Below, in pieces: positions 1-8,018 of a stretch of DNA of 64,000 nt (position 1 is the first letter of the stretch; every line of letters begins with the position of its first letter). Origin of the DNA: Cellulosimicrobium protaetiae. Its GTDB lineage: Bacteria; Actinomycetota; Actinomycetes; Actinomycetales; Cellulomonadaceae. Location of the stretch: assembly GCF_009708005.2 (NCBI RefSeq), contig NZ_CP052757.1, positions 3,162,001 to 3,226,000 of the forward strand. The letters run 5' to 3'. The notes beneath the pieces are model-generated. The model had not been told where the DNA came from. It saw only the letters and a list, made by a program, of their open reading frames with translations, and did not search any database. The position numbers and the translations under genes were made by a program.

Positions 1-222
1 GTCGGCGACGCTGCCCACGCGTTCTGGCTCGCGGGCCGCTCGCGGTGCGAGGCCGGTGCCGACGCGGAGGCGGTCGACCTCCTGGAGTCCGCGATGGCGG
101 GATTCGCGATCGTCCACGACCGCGAGACCCGCACGGCGGTCGCGAACGAGCTGGTCGCCACGCTGCGCCGCCTCGGGCGCGAGCAGGACGCGGCGGCCGT
201 CGGGGCTGCCCTCAGCGGCTGA
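1..222 (+). CDS. C-terminal end of a TPR-like protein (partial)
   Basis: This is the 3' end of a gene cut by the window edge; 73 codons are visible before the TGA. The peptide is helical and alanine-rich, with the Ala/Leu/Gly spacing of tetratricopeptide-type helix pairs (for example AVDLLESAMAGF), so it may be the last repeat of a TPR-type protein. No catalytic or diagnostic motif is seen and the function is unknown. It converges with the next gene, and the two frames overlap by 11 bases at their 3' ends, leaving no room for a separate terminator. Confidence 0.5.
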   Translation, partial: VGDAAHAFWLAGRSRCEAGADAEAVDLLESAMAGFAIVHDRETRTAVANELVATLRRLGREQDAAAVGAALSG

Positions 223-838
223 CGGATCCGCTGAGCGGTCCCGGGGAGCTCAGGGCGTGGTCGTCGTACCAGCGGACCTCGTAGCGGTGCTGCTCGTACT
301 CCCCCGTCGCGACGTGGCGGCGCCCGCCGTCGGGCGCGGCGCCGAACCCGGTGAGCACCGCGTCCGGCGCCGCGCTCCGCGGGTCGCGCACGACGACGAT
401 CCGCGTGCCCTGGCGCGCGAGGTCGGCCCCGAGCTCGCGCGCGGCGGACAGGTCGGCGTCGTCCAGCTCGACGACGTCGACGTCCCCTTCCCAGCCGGCG
501 CCCGCGAGGGCGAGGAGCCCGATCGACGCGGCGGTCCCGGCCACCGGTGCCTCGGCGGTGGCGGCCCGGGCCGTGGCAGCCCACCCGGCGTCGAGCCACG
601 CGTCGGCGACGCCCACGGCCGCGAGCGACGCGCGCGCCGGCCCCCGTCGCGAGGACGCGCCGGGCGCCACGACGGCCACGGTCGTGGCGCTGCTCGCCCG
701 CTGGGACACCAGGCCGTCCACGAGGCGACGCAGCGCGGTGAGCGCAGCCTCGCGCGAGCCGACGAGGACCTGTGCGTTCCCCGCGGCGCCGGGGACGAGG
801 AGCGGGGTACCGGGCAGGACGACGGCGCGGACGGTCAC
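212..838 (-). CDS. Class III extradiol dioxygenase-like hypothetical protein
   Basis: The 208-residue protein begins MTVRAVVLPGTPLLVPGAAG and resembles the actinobacterial family annotated as class III extradiol ring-cleavage dioxygenase-like, which sits beside miaB/miaA/dapF in many relatives. The fold assignment is from memory of that family; metal-binding histidines of true LigB enzymes are not obvious, so enzymatic activity is doubtful. I chose the GTG at 838 because a purine-rich GGTGGAG lies just upstream and the family starts with this block; an in-frame ATG at 877 would add 13 unlike residues. It ends against the truncated TPR-like gene and is divergent from the YbjN pair. Confidence 0.6.
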   Translation of the reverse strand: MTVRAVVLPGTPLLVPGAAGNAQVLVGSREAALTALRRLVDGLVSQRASSATTVAVVAPGASSRRGPARASLAAVGVADAWLDAGWAATARAATAEAPVAGTAASIGLLALAGAGWEGDVDVVELDDADLSAARELGADLARQGTRIVVVRDPRSAAPDAVLTGFGAAPDGGRRHVATGEYEQHRYEVRWYDDHALSSPGPLSGSVSR

Positions 839-993
839 CGCTCCACCGTAGCCGTCGTCGTCGCGTCGTCCCGGCACCCTGTCGCTCCGACGTCGTCAGC
901 CGCGCGGCCGCCGTCCCGGCTCAGCCCGTCGAGCCGGGACGTATGACGACGCGCGATGCGACGACCGGGCCCGGGCGCGAGTACGGTGGGCGG

Positions 994-1593
994 GTGAGGT
1001 TCTTCGGGGCGCAGGACGACGACGACCGGCGGGACGGTGATCCCGACGGAGCTCCAGGCGGTGGCGGGGCCGGGTCCCGCCGTCCGGGTGACGAGCTCCA
1101 GTCCCAGGTCGAGGACCTCCTGGCGCGAGAGCTGGGGCAGGTCGCGACCGACGTCCTGCGGCCACCGACGCCGCTGACGCTCTCCCGGGTCGTCGAGTGG
1201 ATCACCGACAGCGGGTACAGCTATTTCGTCGACTCCGACGGCGACGTCGGCGGCCTGTGGCACGGCCGGCTCTTCTACTTCCTGCTGTTCGGCAACGGCG
1301 ACGAGATCCTGCAGGTCCGGGGGCAGTGGAACCGCGACCTGGCGCTCGAACGGCTCGAGGAGATCCTCGAGTTCTGCAACGAGTGGAACGCCGACCGGAT
1401 CTGGCCCAAGACCTACACGCGGGTGCGCGACAACGGGATGATCCAGGTCTTCACCGAGGTGACCGTTGACCTGGAGCACGGCGCGACCGACGACCAGCTC
1501 GACCAGCTCCTCCAGTGCGGCCTGAGCACCGGGTCGATGTTCTTCGACGCGCTCGACGAGTTCTACCCCGACCCGGCGAGGCAGGCGCCATGA
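994..1593 (+). CDS. YbjN domain-containing protein
   Basis: A 199-residue protein with an acidic, Gly/Arg-rich tail of about 35 residues at the N-terminus followed by a YbjN fold (LSRVVEWITDSGYSYFVDSDGDVGG, here only partly quoted: RVVEWITDSGYSYF ... RIWPKTYTRV). YbjN proteins resemble the type III secretion chaperone fold and are thought to aid or regulate other proteins; the partner is unknown. The GTG at 994 is preferred because a -10-like TACGGT (982-987) stands exactly six bases before it, the leaderless pattern seen repeatedly in this window; an ATG at 943 is the alternative. Its stop overlaps the start of the next YbjN gene (ATGA), so the two are translationally coupled. Confidence 0.75.
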   Translation: MRFFGAQDDDDRRDGDPDGAPGGGGAGSRRPGDELQSQVEDLLARELGQVATDVLRPPTPLTLSRVVEWITDSGYSYFVDSDGDVGGLWHGRLFYFLLFGNGDEILQVRGQWNRDLALERLEEILEFCNEWNADRIWPKTYTRVRDNGMIQVFTEVTVDLEHGATDDQLDQLLQCGLSTGSMFFDALDEFYPDPARQAP

Positions 1594-2102
1594 CGCAGGC
1601 CCGCACCAACTGGTTCACGCGCCTGTTCGGCAACCGCCGGCCGAAGGCGCCCGACTCCCTCCCCCGGGAGGAGGAGCTGCCGCGCGCCCTGTCCATGGCG
1701 CGGGTCGGCGACCACCTCACGCGGCGCGGGTACCACTTCCGCGTGGACGACGACGGGGACATCACGGGCACGTGGGACGGGCACCGCTTCTGGTTCCTGC
1801 TGCTCGGCGACCGGTCCGAGATCCTGCAGGTCCGCGGGCGCTGGTCGACGACGCTCCCCCTCGACTCGCGGCTCGTCACCCTGCAGGCCGTGAACGACTG
1901 GAACCGCGAACGCATCTGGCCCAAGGTCTACGTGCGGGAGGAGGCAGGACGTCTCGCGCTCTACGCCGAGGTGTCCGTCGACCTCGAGCACGGCGCGACC
2001 GACGACCAGCTCGCCCAGACCGTCTCGTGCGGTCTGGGCACAGCCGTCCAGCTCTTCCACGCGATCGGCGGTCACCTCCCCCCAGGCTCCCTCGACGGCT
2101 GA
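1590..2102 (+). CDS. YbjN domain-containing protein, second copy
   Basis: The 170-residue product is a paralogue of the preceding protein: both share the blocks EILQVRG, ERIWPK (DRIWPK in the first) and DLEHGATDDQL. The start ATG overlaps the upstream TGA in ATGA, which implies coupled translation and probably a heteromeric or sequentially made pair. Family knowledge gives only a chaperone-like or regulatory role. The gene converges with miaB; the 46-base gap holds a short GC hairpin (CGACC...GGTCG near 2110-2127) but no T-run. The tandem arrangement is common in actinobacteria, and a specific function cannot be named from sequence. Confidence 0.75.
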   Translation: MTQARTNWFTRLFGNRRPKAPDSLPREEELPRALSMARVGDHLTRRGYHFRVDDDGDITGTWDGHRFWFLLLGDRSEILQVRGRWSTTLPLDSRLVTLQAVNDWNRERIWPKVYVREEAGRLALYAEVSVDLEHGATDDQLAQTVSCGLGTAVQLFHAIGGHLPPGSLDG

Positions 2103-2148
2103 CGTCCCGGGCGACCCGTGGTCGGGCCCGCGCGTGAGGCGGCGGCGC

Positions 2149-3810
2149 TCAGGCGCGGACGGTGGGGAGGCCGAGGACGACGGGGCCGGACGGGGTGCCA
2201 CCACCGTGTCCGTGGCCGTGGCCGTCGTCGCCACCGCCGAGGCGGGCGCGCTCGCGCTGCGCCCAGGCGTCGCCCGAGCGCGTGCGGCGCACCGCGAAGG
2301 CTCCGCCCGCGAGCGCCGAGTCGGCGATGAGGTGGTGGGGTGCGGAGCGCGTGACCTCGACCGTGACCACGTCGCCCGGTCGCGGGAGCCGCGCGTCGAC
2401 GTCGTCCGCGAGGCGCGGGTCCGCGGACCCGGGAGTCGCAGCGGACGACGCCGCGGCGTCGTCGGGCGCCGTGGGCACGACGTCGGCGGGCAGGGCCAGG
2501 TGCACGAGGCGGTTGTCGGGGGCGCGGCCGGTCACGCGGTGCGTCGCGCCGTCCTTGCGGCCGGCGCCCTCGCCGACGAGCACGTCGACGGTGCGGCCGA
2601 CCTGGCGCGCCGACTCCTCCCCCGCGATGCGTTCCTGGAGCGCCTGGAGCCGCTCGAAGCGCTCCTGGACGACCTCCTTGGGGAGCTGGCCGTCCATGGT
2701 CGCGGCGGGCGTCCCGGGCCGGGGCGAGTACTGGAACATGAAGGCCGAGGAGAAGCGGGAGGCCTCCACGACGCGCAGGGTCTCCGCGAAGTCCTCCTCG
2801 GTCTCCCCGGGGAACCCGACGATGATGTCCGTCGTGATGGCGGCGTCGGGCATGACGGCCCGGACGCGGTCGAGGATGCCGAGGAAGCGCTCGGAGCGGT
2901 AGGAGCGGCGCATCGCACGCAGGATCCGGTCGGACCCCGACTGGAGCGGCATGTGGAGCTGGGGCATGACGTTCGGCGTCTCGGCCATGGCCGCGATGAC
3001 GTCGTCCGTGAACGCGGCCGGGTGCGGCGACGTGAAGCGGATGCGCTCGAGCCCGTCGATCGTCCCGCACGCGCGCAAGAGCTTGGCGAACGCGCCGCGG
3101 TCGCCGAACTCGACGCCGTAGCTGTTGACGTTCTGGCCGAGCAGCGTGACCTCGATGGCGCCCGCCTCCACCAGTGCGCCGACCTCGGCGAGCACCTCGC
3201 CCGGGCGCCGGTCGCGCTCCTTGCCGCGCAGGTGCGGCACGATGCAGAACGTGCACGTGTTGTTGCAGCCGACGCTGATCGAGACCCAGCCGGCGTAGAC
3301 GGACTCGCGCTTGGTGGGCAGCGTGGACGGGAACACCTGGAGCGACTCGGCGATCTCCACCTGCGCGGCCTCGTTGTGGCGTGCACGCTCGAGCAGCACG
3401 GGGAGCGCGTCGAGGTTGTGCGTGCCGAAGACGACGTCCACCCATGGCGCCTTGTCGACGATCGTGCCGCGGTCCTTCTGCGCGAGGCAGCCGCCGACGG
3501 CGATCTGCATGCCGGGCCGGGCCGCCTTGACCGACGCGAGCTGGCCGAGGTTTCCGTAGAGGCGCGTCGCGGCGTTCTCCCGTACCGCACACGTGTTGAT
3601 GACGACGACGTCGGCGCGGTTCGCGGCCTCGTCGTCGGCGCTCGCGCGCGTGTAGCCGGCCTGCTCGAGCATCCCCGCCATGTGCTCGGAGTCGTGGACG
3701 TTCATCTGGCACCCGAGCGTGCGGACGACGTAGGTGCGCGGGTGCGCGTCGTCGGCCGCCGGGAGGGAGGAGAGGGCAGCCGGGACAGGGGTGGGGGCGA
3801 TCGTGGACAT
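2149..3810 (-). CDS. miaB: tRNA-2-methylthio-N6-dimethylallyladenosine synthase MiaB
   Basis: MiaB is a radical-SAM methylthiotransferase that converts i6A37 to ms2i6A37 in tRNAs. The 553-residue protein shows the N-terminal UPF0004 cluster cysteines (C34 in TLGCQMN, C74 in [10 protein letters not shown]108 in GGCLAQKD), the radical-[11 protein letters not shown] (C182, C186, C189) and a C-terminal TRAM RNA-binding domain. The TRAM domain is interrupted by an Ala/Asp-rich insertion, and the protein ends in a Gly/His-rich tail (GHGHGHGGG), making it longer than the usual 440-510 residues. The ATG at 3810 starts the conserved part; an in-frame ATG-less extension to 3885 runs into the gluA promoter. 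It is divergent from gluABCD. Confidence 0.95.
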   Translation of the reverse strand: MSTIAPTPVPAALSSLPAADDAHPRTYVVRTLGCQMNVHDSEHMAGMLEQAGYTRASADDEAANRADVVVINTCAVRENAATRLYGNLGQLASVKAARPGMQIAVGGCLAQKDRGTIVDKAPWVDVVFGTHNLDALPVLLERARHNEAAQVEIAESLQVFPSTLPTKRESVYAGWVSISVGCNNTCTFCIVPHLRGKERDRRPGEVLAEVGALVEAGAIEVTLLGQNVNSYGVEFGDRGAFAKLLRACGTIDGLERIRFTSPHPAAFTDDVIAAMAETPNVMPQLHMPLQSGSDRILRAMRRSYRSERFLGILDRVRAVMPDAAITTDIIVGFPGETEEDFAETLRVVEASRFSSAFMFQYSPRPGTPAATMDGQLPKEVVQERFERLQALQERIAGEESARQVGRTVDVLVGEGAGRKDGATHRVTGRAPDNRLVHLALPADVVPTAPDDAAASSAATPGSADPRLADDVDARLPRPGDVVTVEVTRSAPHHLIADSALAGGAFAVRRTRSGDAWAQRERARLGGGDDGHGHGHGGGTPSGPVVLGLPTVRA

Positions 3811-3849
3811 CACCGTCCAGGGTACGGCGCCGGGTGCCGTGTTACTGAA

Positions 3850-3892
3850 CTGTTGCCCGACTGTTGCCGGATCAGGTGGCACCACGCAACAG
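3850..3892. promoter_or_regulatory. CTGTTGC direct repeats with inverted copy: putative operator
   Basis: The miaB-gluA divergent gap holds CTGTTGC at 3850-3856 and again at 3861-3867 (11 bases apart, one helical turn), and the reverse complement GCAACAG at 3886-3892. The inverted copy falls between the presumed -35 and -10 of gluA, the position expected of a repressor site. No known regulator motif is recognised. The repeat is seen directly; its role is inferred. Confidence 0.45.
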
Positions 3893-3906
3893 AAGGGACA
3901 TAGTGT
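3876..3906 (+). promoter_or_regulatory. Probable gluA promoter, leaderless start
   Basis: TAGTGT (3901-3906) ends six bases before the gluA ATG at 3913, and a weak -35 (GTGGCA, 3876-3881) lies 19 bases upstream of it. The only purine run near the start (AGGA) abuts the ATG and cannot act as a ribosome binding site, so the mRNA is probably leaderless. Confidence 0.5.
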
Positions 3907-3912
3907 CCAGGA

Positions 3913-4731
3913 ATGGCCGACGAGACCTCATCGCCGTCCGACGCGCAGAGCAGCGCGCAGGACGCTCCGCCCAGCCCCGCCGAGCAGTCCCTCGGGGACC
4001 CGCTCGTCGAGCTGCGCGACGTCAACAAGCACTTCGGTGCCCTGCACGTGCTGCGCGACATCAACCTGACCGTCCGGCGGGGCGAGGTGCTGGTCGTCAT
4101 CGGCCCCTCCGGGTCGGGCAAGTCGACCCTGTGCCGGGCGATCAACCGGCTGGAGACGATCGACTCCGGCGAGATCCGCGTCGACGGCGATCCGCTGCCC
4201 GAGGAGGGCAAGGCGCTCGCGCGACTGCGTTCCGACGTCGGCATGGTCTTCCAGTCGTTCAACCTCTTCGCCCACAAGACGATCCTCGACAACGTCACGC
4301 TCGGCCCCGTCAAGGTGCGGCGCGAGAAGGGGAAGGCCGCCAAGGAGCGTGCCCTCGCGCTGCTCGACCGCGTCGGTGTGAAGAACCAGGCCGAGAAGAT
4401 GCCCGCCCAGCTCTCGGGCGGTCAGCAGCAGCGCGTCGCCATCGCCCGCGCGCTCGCGATGCAGCCCAAGGTGATGCTCTTCGACGAGCCGACCTCGGCG
4501 CTCGACCCCGAGATGATCAACGAGGTCCTCGACGTCATGGTCGCGCTCGCCAAGGAGGGCATGACGATGATCGTCGTCACGCACGAGATGGGGTTCGCCC
4601 GCAAGGCCGCGAACCGGGTCGTCTTCATGGCCGACGGCCAGATCGTCGAGGAGGCCCACCCGGAGGAGTTCTTCACGGCGCCCAAGAGCGACCGTGCGAA
4701 GGACTTCCTCTCGAAGATCCTCACCCACTGA
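3913..4731 (+). CDS. gluA: Glutamate ABC transporter ATP-binding protein
   Basis: A 272-residue cytoplasmic ATPase that powers glutamate (possibly also glutamine/aspartate) uptake. It has Walker [10 protein letters not shown] at residues 64-72, the signature LSGGQ at 167-171, Walker B VMLFDE at 187-192 and an H-loop histidine in VVTHEMG, all in the order of the GlnQ/GluA family. The first 30 residues are a low-complexity Ser/Ala/Pro tail that is not part of the fold. It is the first gene of gluABCD; the binding protein follows after 95 bases and the two permeases after that. Substrate is inferred from the operon and the binding protein, since ATPases alone do not reveal it. Confidence 0.92.
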   Translation: MADETSSPSDAQSSAQDAPPSPAEQSLGDPLVELRDVNKHFGALHVLRDINLTVRRGEVLVVIGPSGSGKSTLCRAINRLETIDSGEIRVDGDPLPEEGKALARLRSDVGMVFQSFNLFAHKTILDNVTLGPVKVRREKGKAAKERALALLDRVGVKNQAEKMPAQLSGGQQQRVAIARALAMQPKVMLFDEPTSALDPEMINEVLDVMVALAKEGMTMIVVTHEMGFARKAANRVVFMADGQIVEEAHPEEFFTAPKSDRAKDFLSKILTH

Positions 4732-4826
4732 CCGACCACCACAGGACCGAGTCCGACACCCCATTCCCGGTCGACCGTCGAGGCACACCGTCGGCGGACG
4801 ACCACCACTCACGAAGGGTAGGAACG

Positions 4827-5702
4827 ATGCGCACACGACACGCAGGTGCCGCCGTGCTGGCCGCTCTCACCGCGCTCACGCTCGCGGCGTGCGGCGGCGG
4901 CGAGGTCGGCGGCGAGGACACCGGCACCGACGAAGCCACCGACTCGGGCGACACCGGCGGCGGCGCCGAGGGCTCGATCAAGATCGGCATCAAGTTCGAC
5001 CAGCCGGGCCTCGGCTACCAGGACGGCTCCTCGTACACGGGCTTCGACGTCGACGTCGCCACGTACGTGGCGGGCGAGCTCGGCTACGGCGAGGACCAGA
5101 TCGAGTGGGTCGAGGCGCCGTCCGCCCAGCGCGAGACGATGCTCCAGACCGGTCAGGTCGACATGATCTTCGCGACCTACTCCATCACCGACACGCGCAA
5201 GGAGACGGTCGCGTTCGCCGGGCCGTACTTCGTGGCCGGGCAGGACCTGCTGGTCGCCGAGTCGAACACGGACATCACCGGGCCGGAGTCGCTCGAGGGC
5301 AAGAACCTCTGCTCCGTCACGGGCTCGACGTCCGCGCAGCGCATCAAGGACGAGTACGCCGCAGGCGTCCAGCTCCTCGAGCGCCCCGGGTACGCGGAGT
5401 GCGTCACCGCGCTCACCGCCGGCCAGGTCGACGCCGTCACGACCGACGACATCATCCTCGCCGGGCTCGCCGCGCAGCCGGCCAACGCGGGCAAGGTCAA
5501 GGTCGTCGGGGCACCGTTCTCGACCGAGCGCTACGGCGTCGGCCTCCCGCAGGACAACGAGATCTGCGCGGACGTCAACACGGCGATCGAGAAGATGATC
5601 GAGGACGGCTCCTGGGAGGAGTTCGTCACGGCGAACACCGAGGGGACCGGGTACACGCCGAACGCGAGCGAGAACCCGCCGACGGTCGACGCCTGCGCCT
5701 GA
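4827..5702 (+). CDS. gluB: Glutamate ABC transporter substrate-binding lipoprotein
   Basis: A 291-residue SBP_bac_3-type protein. The signal peptide ends in the lipobox LAAC, giving lipidation at C22, followed by an acidic Gly/Thr/Asp linker and the two-lobed amino-acid binding domain (IKIGIKFDQPGLGY, then GFDVDVATYVAG). It would sit on the outer face of the membrane and deliver glutamate to GluC/GluD. The ATG at 4827 is backed by a strong GAAGGGTAGGA site. A perfect stem-loop directly after the stop may protect this part of the message, in keeping with the high dose of binding protein needed relative to the other subunits. Confidence 0.92.
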   Translation: MRTRHAGAAVLAALTALTLAACGGGEVGGEDTGTDEATDSGDTGGGAEGSIKIGIKFDQPGLGYQDGSSYTGFDVDVATYVAGELGYGEDQIEWVEAPSAQRETMLQTGQVDMIFATYSITDTRKETVAFAGPYFVAGQDLLVAESNTDITGPESLEGKNLCSVTGSTSAQRIKDEYAAGVQLLERPGYAECVTALTAGQVDAVTTDDIILAGLAAQPANAGKVKVVGAPFSTERYGVGLPQDNEICADVNTAIEKMIEDGSWEEFVTANTEGTGYTPNASENPPTVDACA

Positions 5703-5713
5703 CCCGTCCACGG

Positions 5714-5745
5714 CCGGGGGCGGCGCGCCGGTGCGCCGCCCCCGG
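5714..5745 (+). terminator. Intercistronic stem-loop between gluB and gluC
   Basis: A perfect 13-base-pair stem (left arm 5714-5726, six-base loop GCCGGT, right arm 5733-5745) begins 12 bases after the gluB stop. No T-run follows, so it is more likely a partial terminator or mRNA 3'-end stabiliser than a full stop, since gluC and gluD continue in the same direction. Confidence 0.6.
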
Positions 5746-5800
5746 TCCGTCCGGTCCGTGACCCGGCCCGGCCCTCGACCCCTCCGGAGGAATCCCGACC

Positions 5801-6490
5801 GTGGGTGACTACCTGTCGCAGACCTGGGCGCTCGCGCGCGAGTACGACGTGCTCGGCGCGTTCTGGGTCAACATCCAGCTGACGTTCTGGGCGGCGATCC
5901 TGTCGCTCGTGCTCGGCACGGCGCTCGCGCTGATGCGGATCTCCCCCGTGCCGAGCCTGCGCTGGGCGGGCACCGCGTACGTCAACGTGTTCCGCAACAC
6001 GCCGCTGACGATCATCATGACGTTCATGGTCCTGGGCCTGTGGGGCCAGCTCAACGTCACGCTCGCCCCCGACTTCGCGGCGAACTTCTTCCGGCTCGCC
6101 GTCGTGGGCCTGGCGATCTACCACGCCGCGTTCGTGTGCGAGTCGATCCGGTCGGGCGTGAACACGGTGCCGATCGGCCAGGCCGAGGCGGCGCGCGCGA
6201 TCGGCCTGTCGTTCCTGCCCGCGGCCCGGCTCATCATCCTGCCGCAGGCGTTCCGCGGCTCCATCGCGCCGCTCGGCAACACCCTCATCGCGCTGCTGAA
6301 GAACTCCACCGTCGCGGCGGCGGCGAGCGTGACGACCGAGACGTCGAGCCTCATGAAGACGATGATCGAGTTCAACTCGAACTACATCTACGGGATCTTC
6401 CTGACGTTCGCGATCGGGTACGTCATCCTCGTCATCCCGATCGGCCTGCTCACCACGTCCCTCTCCAACCGACTGGCGGTCCGCCGATGA
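5801..6490 (+). CDS. gluC: Glutamate ABC transporter permease
   Basis: A 229-residue membrane protein with about five hydrophobic segments and the inner-membrane component signature EAARAIGLS, through which permeases dock on the ATPase. It belongs to the HisM/GlnP type found in polar amino acid importers. The GTG start at 5801 is preceded by CCGGAGGA. Its stop overlaps the gluD start (ATGA), so the two permease halves are coupled, as expected for a GluC/GluD heterodimer. The function within gluABCD is well supported by family and order. Confidence 0.92.
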   Translation: MGDYLSQTWALAREYDVLGAFWVNIQLTFWAAILSLVLGTALALMRISPVPSLRWAGTAYVNVFRNTPLTIIMTFMVLGLWGQLNVTLAPDFAANFFRLAVVGLAIYHAAFVCESIRSGVNTVPIGQAEAARAIGLSFLPAARLIILPQAFRGSIAPLGNTLIALLKNSTVAAAASVTTETSSLMKTMIEFNSNYIYGIFLTFAIGYVILVIPIGLLTTSLSNRLAVRR

Positions 6491-7389
6491 GCACCCAGCA
6501 GTCCGTCCTCTTCGACGCCCCCGGTCCTCGGGCCCGTCGCGCGATCCTGCTGGGCAACGTCGTCGGCGCGATCGTGGTCCTCGGCGTCGCGGCGCTCGTG
6601 CTCGTCGCGCTCGGCGACAAGGGCCAGCTCGCCCCCGAGCTGTGGACCTCGCTCTTCACGGCGGACGCGTGGCAGTACTACTTCATCCCGGGCCTGCAGA
6701 ACACGCTCCGGGCCGCCGGGTTCGCCATCGTCGGCGCGCTCGCGTTCGGGCTCCTCTTCGGCACCGGCCGCTTGTCGCAGCTCCGTGCCGTGCGCATCGT
6801 GAGCGGCATCGTCGTCGAGTTCTTCCGGGCCGTGCCCGTGCTGCTCATGATGATCTTCTTCTGGCTGCTCCTGGGCTTCAACAACGTCGACGACGCGCCG
6901 TTCCTCGCCGTGGTGTTCGCGCTCGTGCTCTACAACGGCTCCGTCATCGCCGAGCTCGTCCGCTCGGGCGTCGGGAACCTCCCCAAGGGCCAGGGCGAGG
7001 CCGGGCTCGCGATCGGGCTCACCACGGGGCAGACGCTGCGGTCGATCCAGCTCCCCCAGGCGCTCATCGCGATGCTCCCCGCCCTCGTGTCCCAGCTCGT
7101 CGTCGTGCTCAAGGACTCCGCGCTCGGGCAGATCATCACGTACAACGAGCTCCTGCGCGCCGCGCAGCTCTACGGCGTCGGCAACGGCAACATCCTGCAG
7201 TCGCTCGTGCTCGCCGCGGTGATCTTCATCGTCATCAACTGGCTGCTCACGCTCGTGGCGCGCTGGCTGTCCCGCTTCCTCAGCGGCCGCACCGCGGGCG
7301 CGACGGCCGCCGGCCCGGGCATCGGCAACCCGACGGTCGTCGCGGGCGGGCCGACCGAGGACGCGCCGGCGGGCTCCGTCACCCGCTGA
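6487..7389 (+). CDS. gluD: Glutamate ABC transporter permease, second subunit
   Basis: A 300-residue permease of the same family as GluC, with a longer N-terminal cytoplasmic part and a C-terminal Gly/Ala/Pro-rich tail of about 40 residues. The docking motif reads EAGLAIGLT followed by QLPQA. Start and upstream stop share ATGA. The gene ends only three bases from the convergent recX stop, and no terminator fits in the gap, so transcription of the two operons must meet inside coding sequence. Confidence 0.92.
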   Translation: MSTQQSVLFDAPGPRARRAILLGNVVGAIVVLGVAALVLVALGDKGQLAPELWTSLFTADAWQYYFIPGLQNTLRAAGFAIVGALAFGLLFGTGRLSQLRAVRIVSGIVVEFFRAVPVLLMMIFFWLLLGFNNVDDAPFLAVVFALVLYNGSVIAELVRSGVGNLPKGQGEAGLAIGLTTGQTLRSIQLPQALIAMLPALVSQLVVVLKDSALGQIITYNELLRAAQLYGVGNGNILQSLVLAAVIFIVINWLLTLVARWLSRFLSGRTAGATAAGPGIGNPTVVAGGPTEDAPAGSVTR

Positions 7390-7392
7390 GGC

Positions 7393-7902
7393 TCAGTCGA
7401 GCGGGGAGTCAGCCGCCTCGGCGTCGAGCTCTCGCTGGACGATCTCGAAGGCCAGCGAGGGACTGTAGCCCTTGCGGGCGAGCGCCCCGACGGTCCGGCG
7501 CACCCGCACGTCCCGGTCGAGGCCGCGCGTGCGGGCCAGGCGCGTGCGCGCGAGGTCCAGGGCCGCGTCCGCCTCGGATTCGTCGTCGACCTGCTCGAGC
7601 GCCGCAGCCCCGACCTCGCCGTCGATGCCGCGGCGCCGCAGCTCGGTGGAGATCGCGCGGCGGGACAGCCCGCGCTCGGCGTGCCGGGTGCGGACGATCA
7701 TCTCCGCGTACTGCGCGTCGTCGACGAGGCCGACCTCCTCGAACCGGTCGAGGATCGGCAGCACCACGTGCTCGGGATAGCCCTTGCGCGCGAGCGACTG
7801 CGCGAGCTCCGCGCGGCTCTTCGGCGCTGCCGTGAGGATGCGCAGCATCGTCTCCCGCGCACGCTCGGCGAGGTCGACGTCGCTGATCTCGCCCCGTTCC
7901 AC
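7393..7902 (-). CDS. recX: Regulatory protein RecX
   Basis: RecX binds RecA filaments and dampens their activity. Three helical RecX repeats are recognisable: AELAQSLARKGYPEHVV, then DDAQYAEMIVRTRH with RRAISTELRRRGI, then a last repeat with GALARKGYSPSLAFEIV. I give the GTG at 7902 (169 residues), the first standard start in frame that does not run deep into recA. The frame stays open and protein-like (acidic, then Arg-rich) up to the recA stop, and a CTG at 8022 overlaps that stop as CTGA, so the native N-terminus may be up to 40 residues longer. Co-transcribed with recA and therefore part of the SOS unit. Confidence 0.85.
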   Translation of the reverse strand: MERGEISDVDLAERARETMLRILTAAPKSRAELAQSLARKGYPEHVVLPILDRFEEVGLVDDAQYAEMIVRTRHAERGLSRRAISTELRRRGIDGEVGAAALEQVDDESEADAALDLARTRLARTRGLDRDVRVRRTVGALARKGYSPSLAFEIVQRELDAEAADSPLD

Positions 7903-8018
7903 GAGCTCGTGGAGGGTCGGGCGCGGGCGCCGCCCGGCCTTGCAGCCGGCGCGACGCCCGTCGTCCTCCTCCGGCGGGTCGGACGGCTCGACGCCGTCGA
8001 TCCCCTCCCGCCCGCCGA

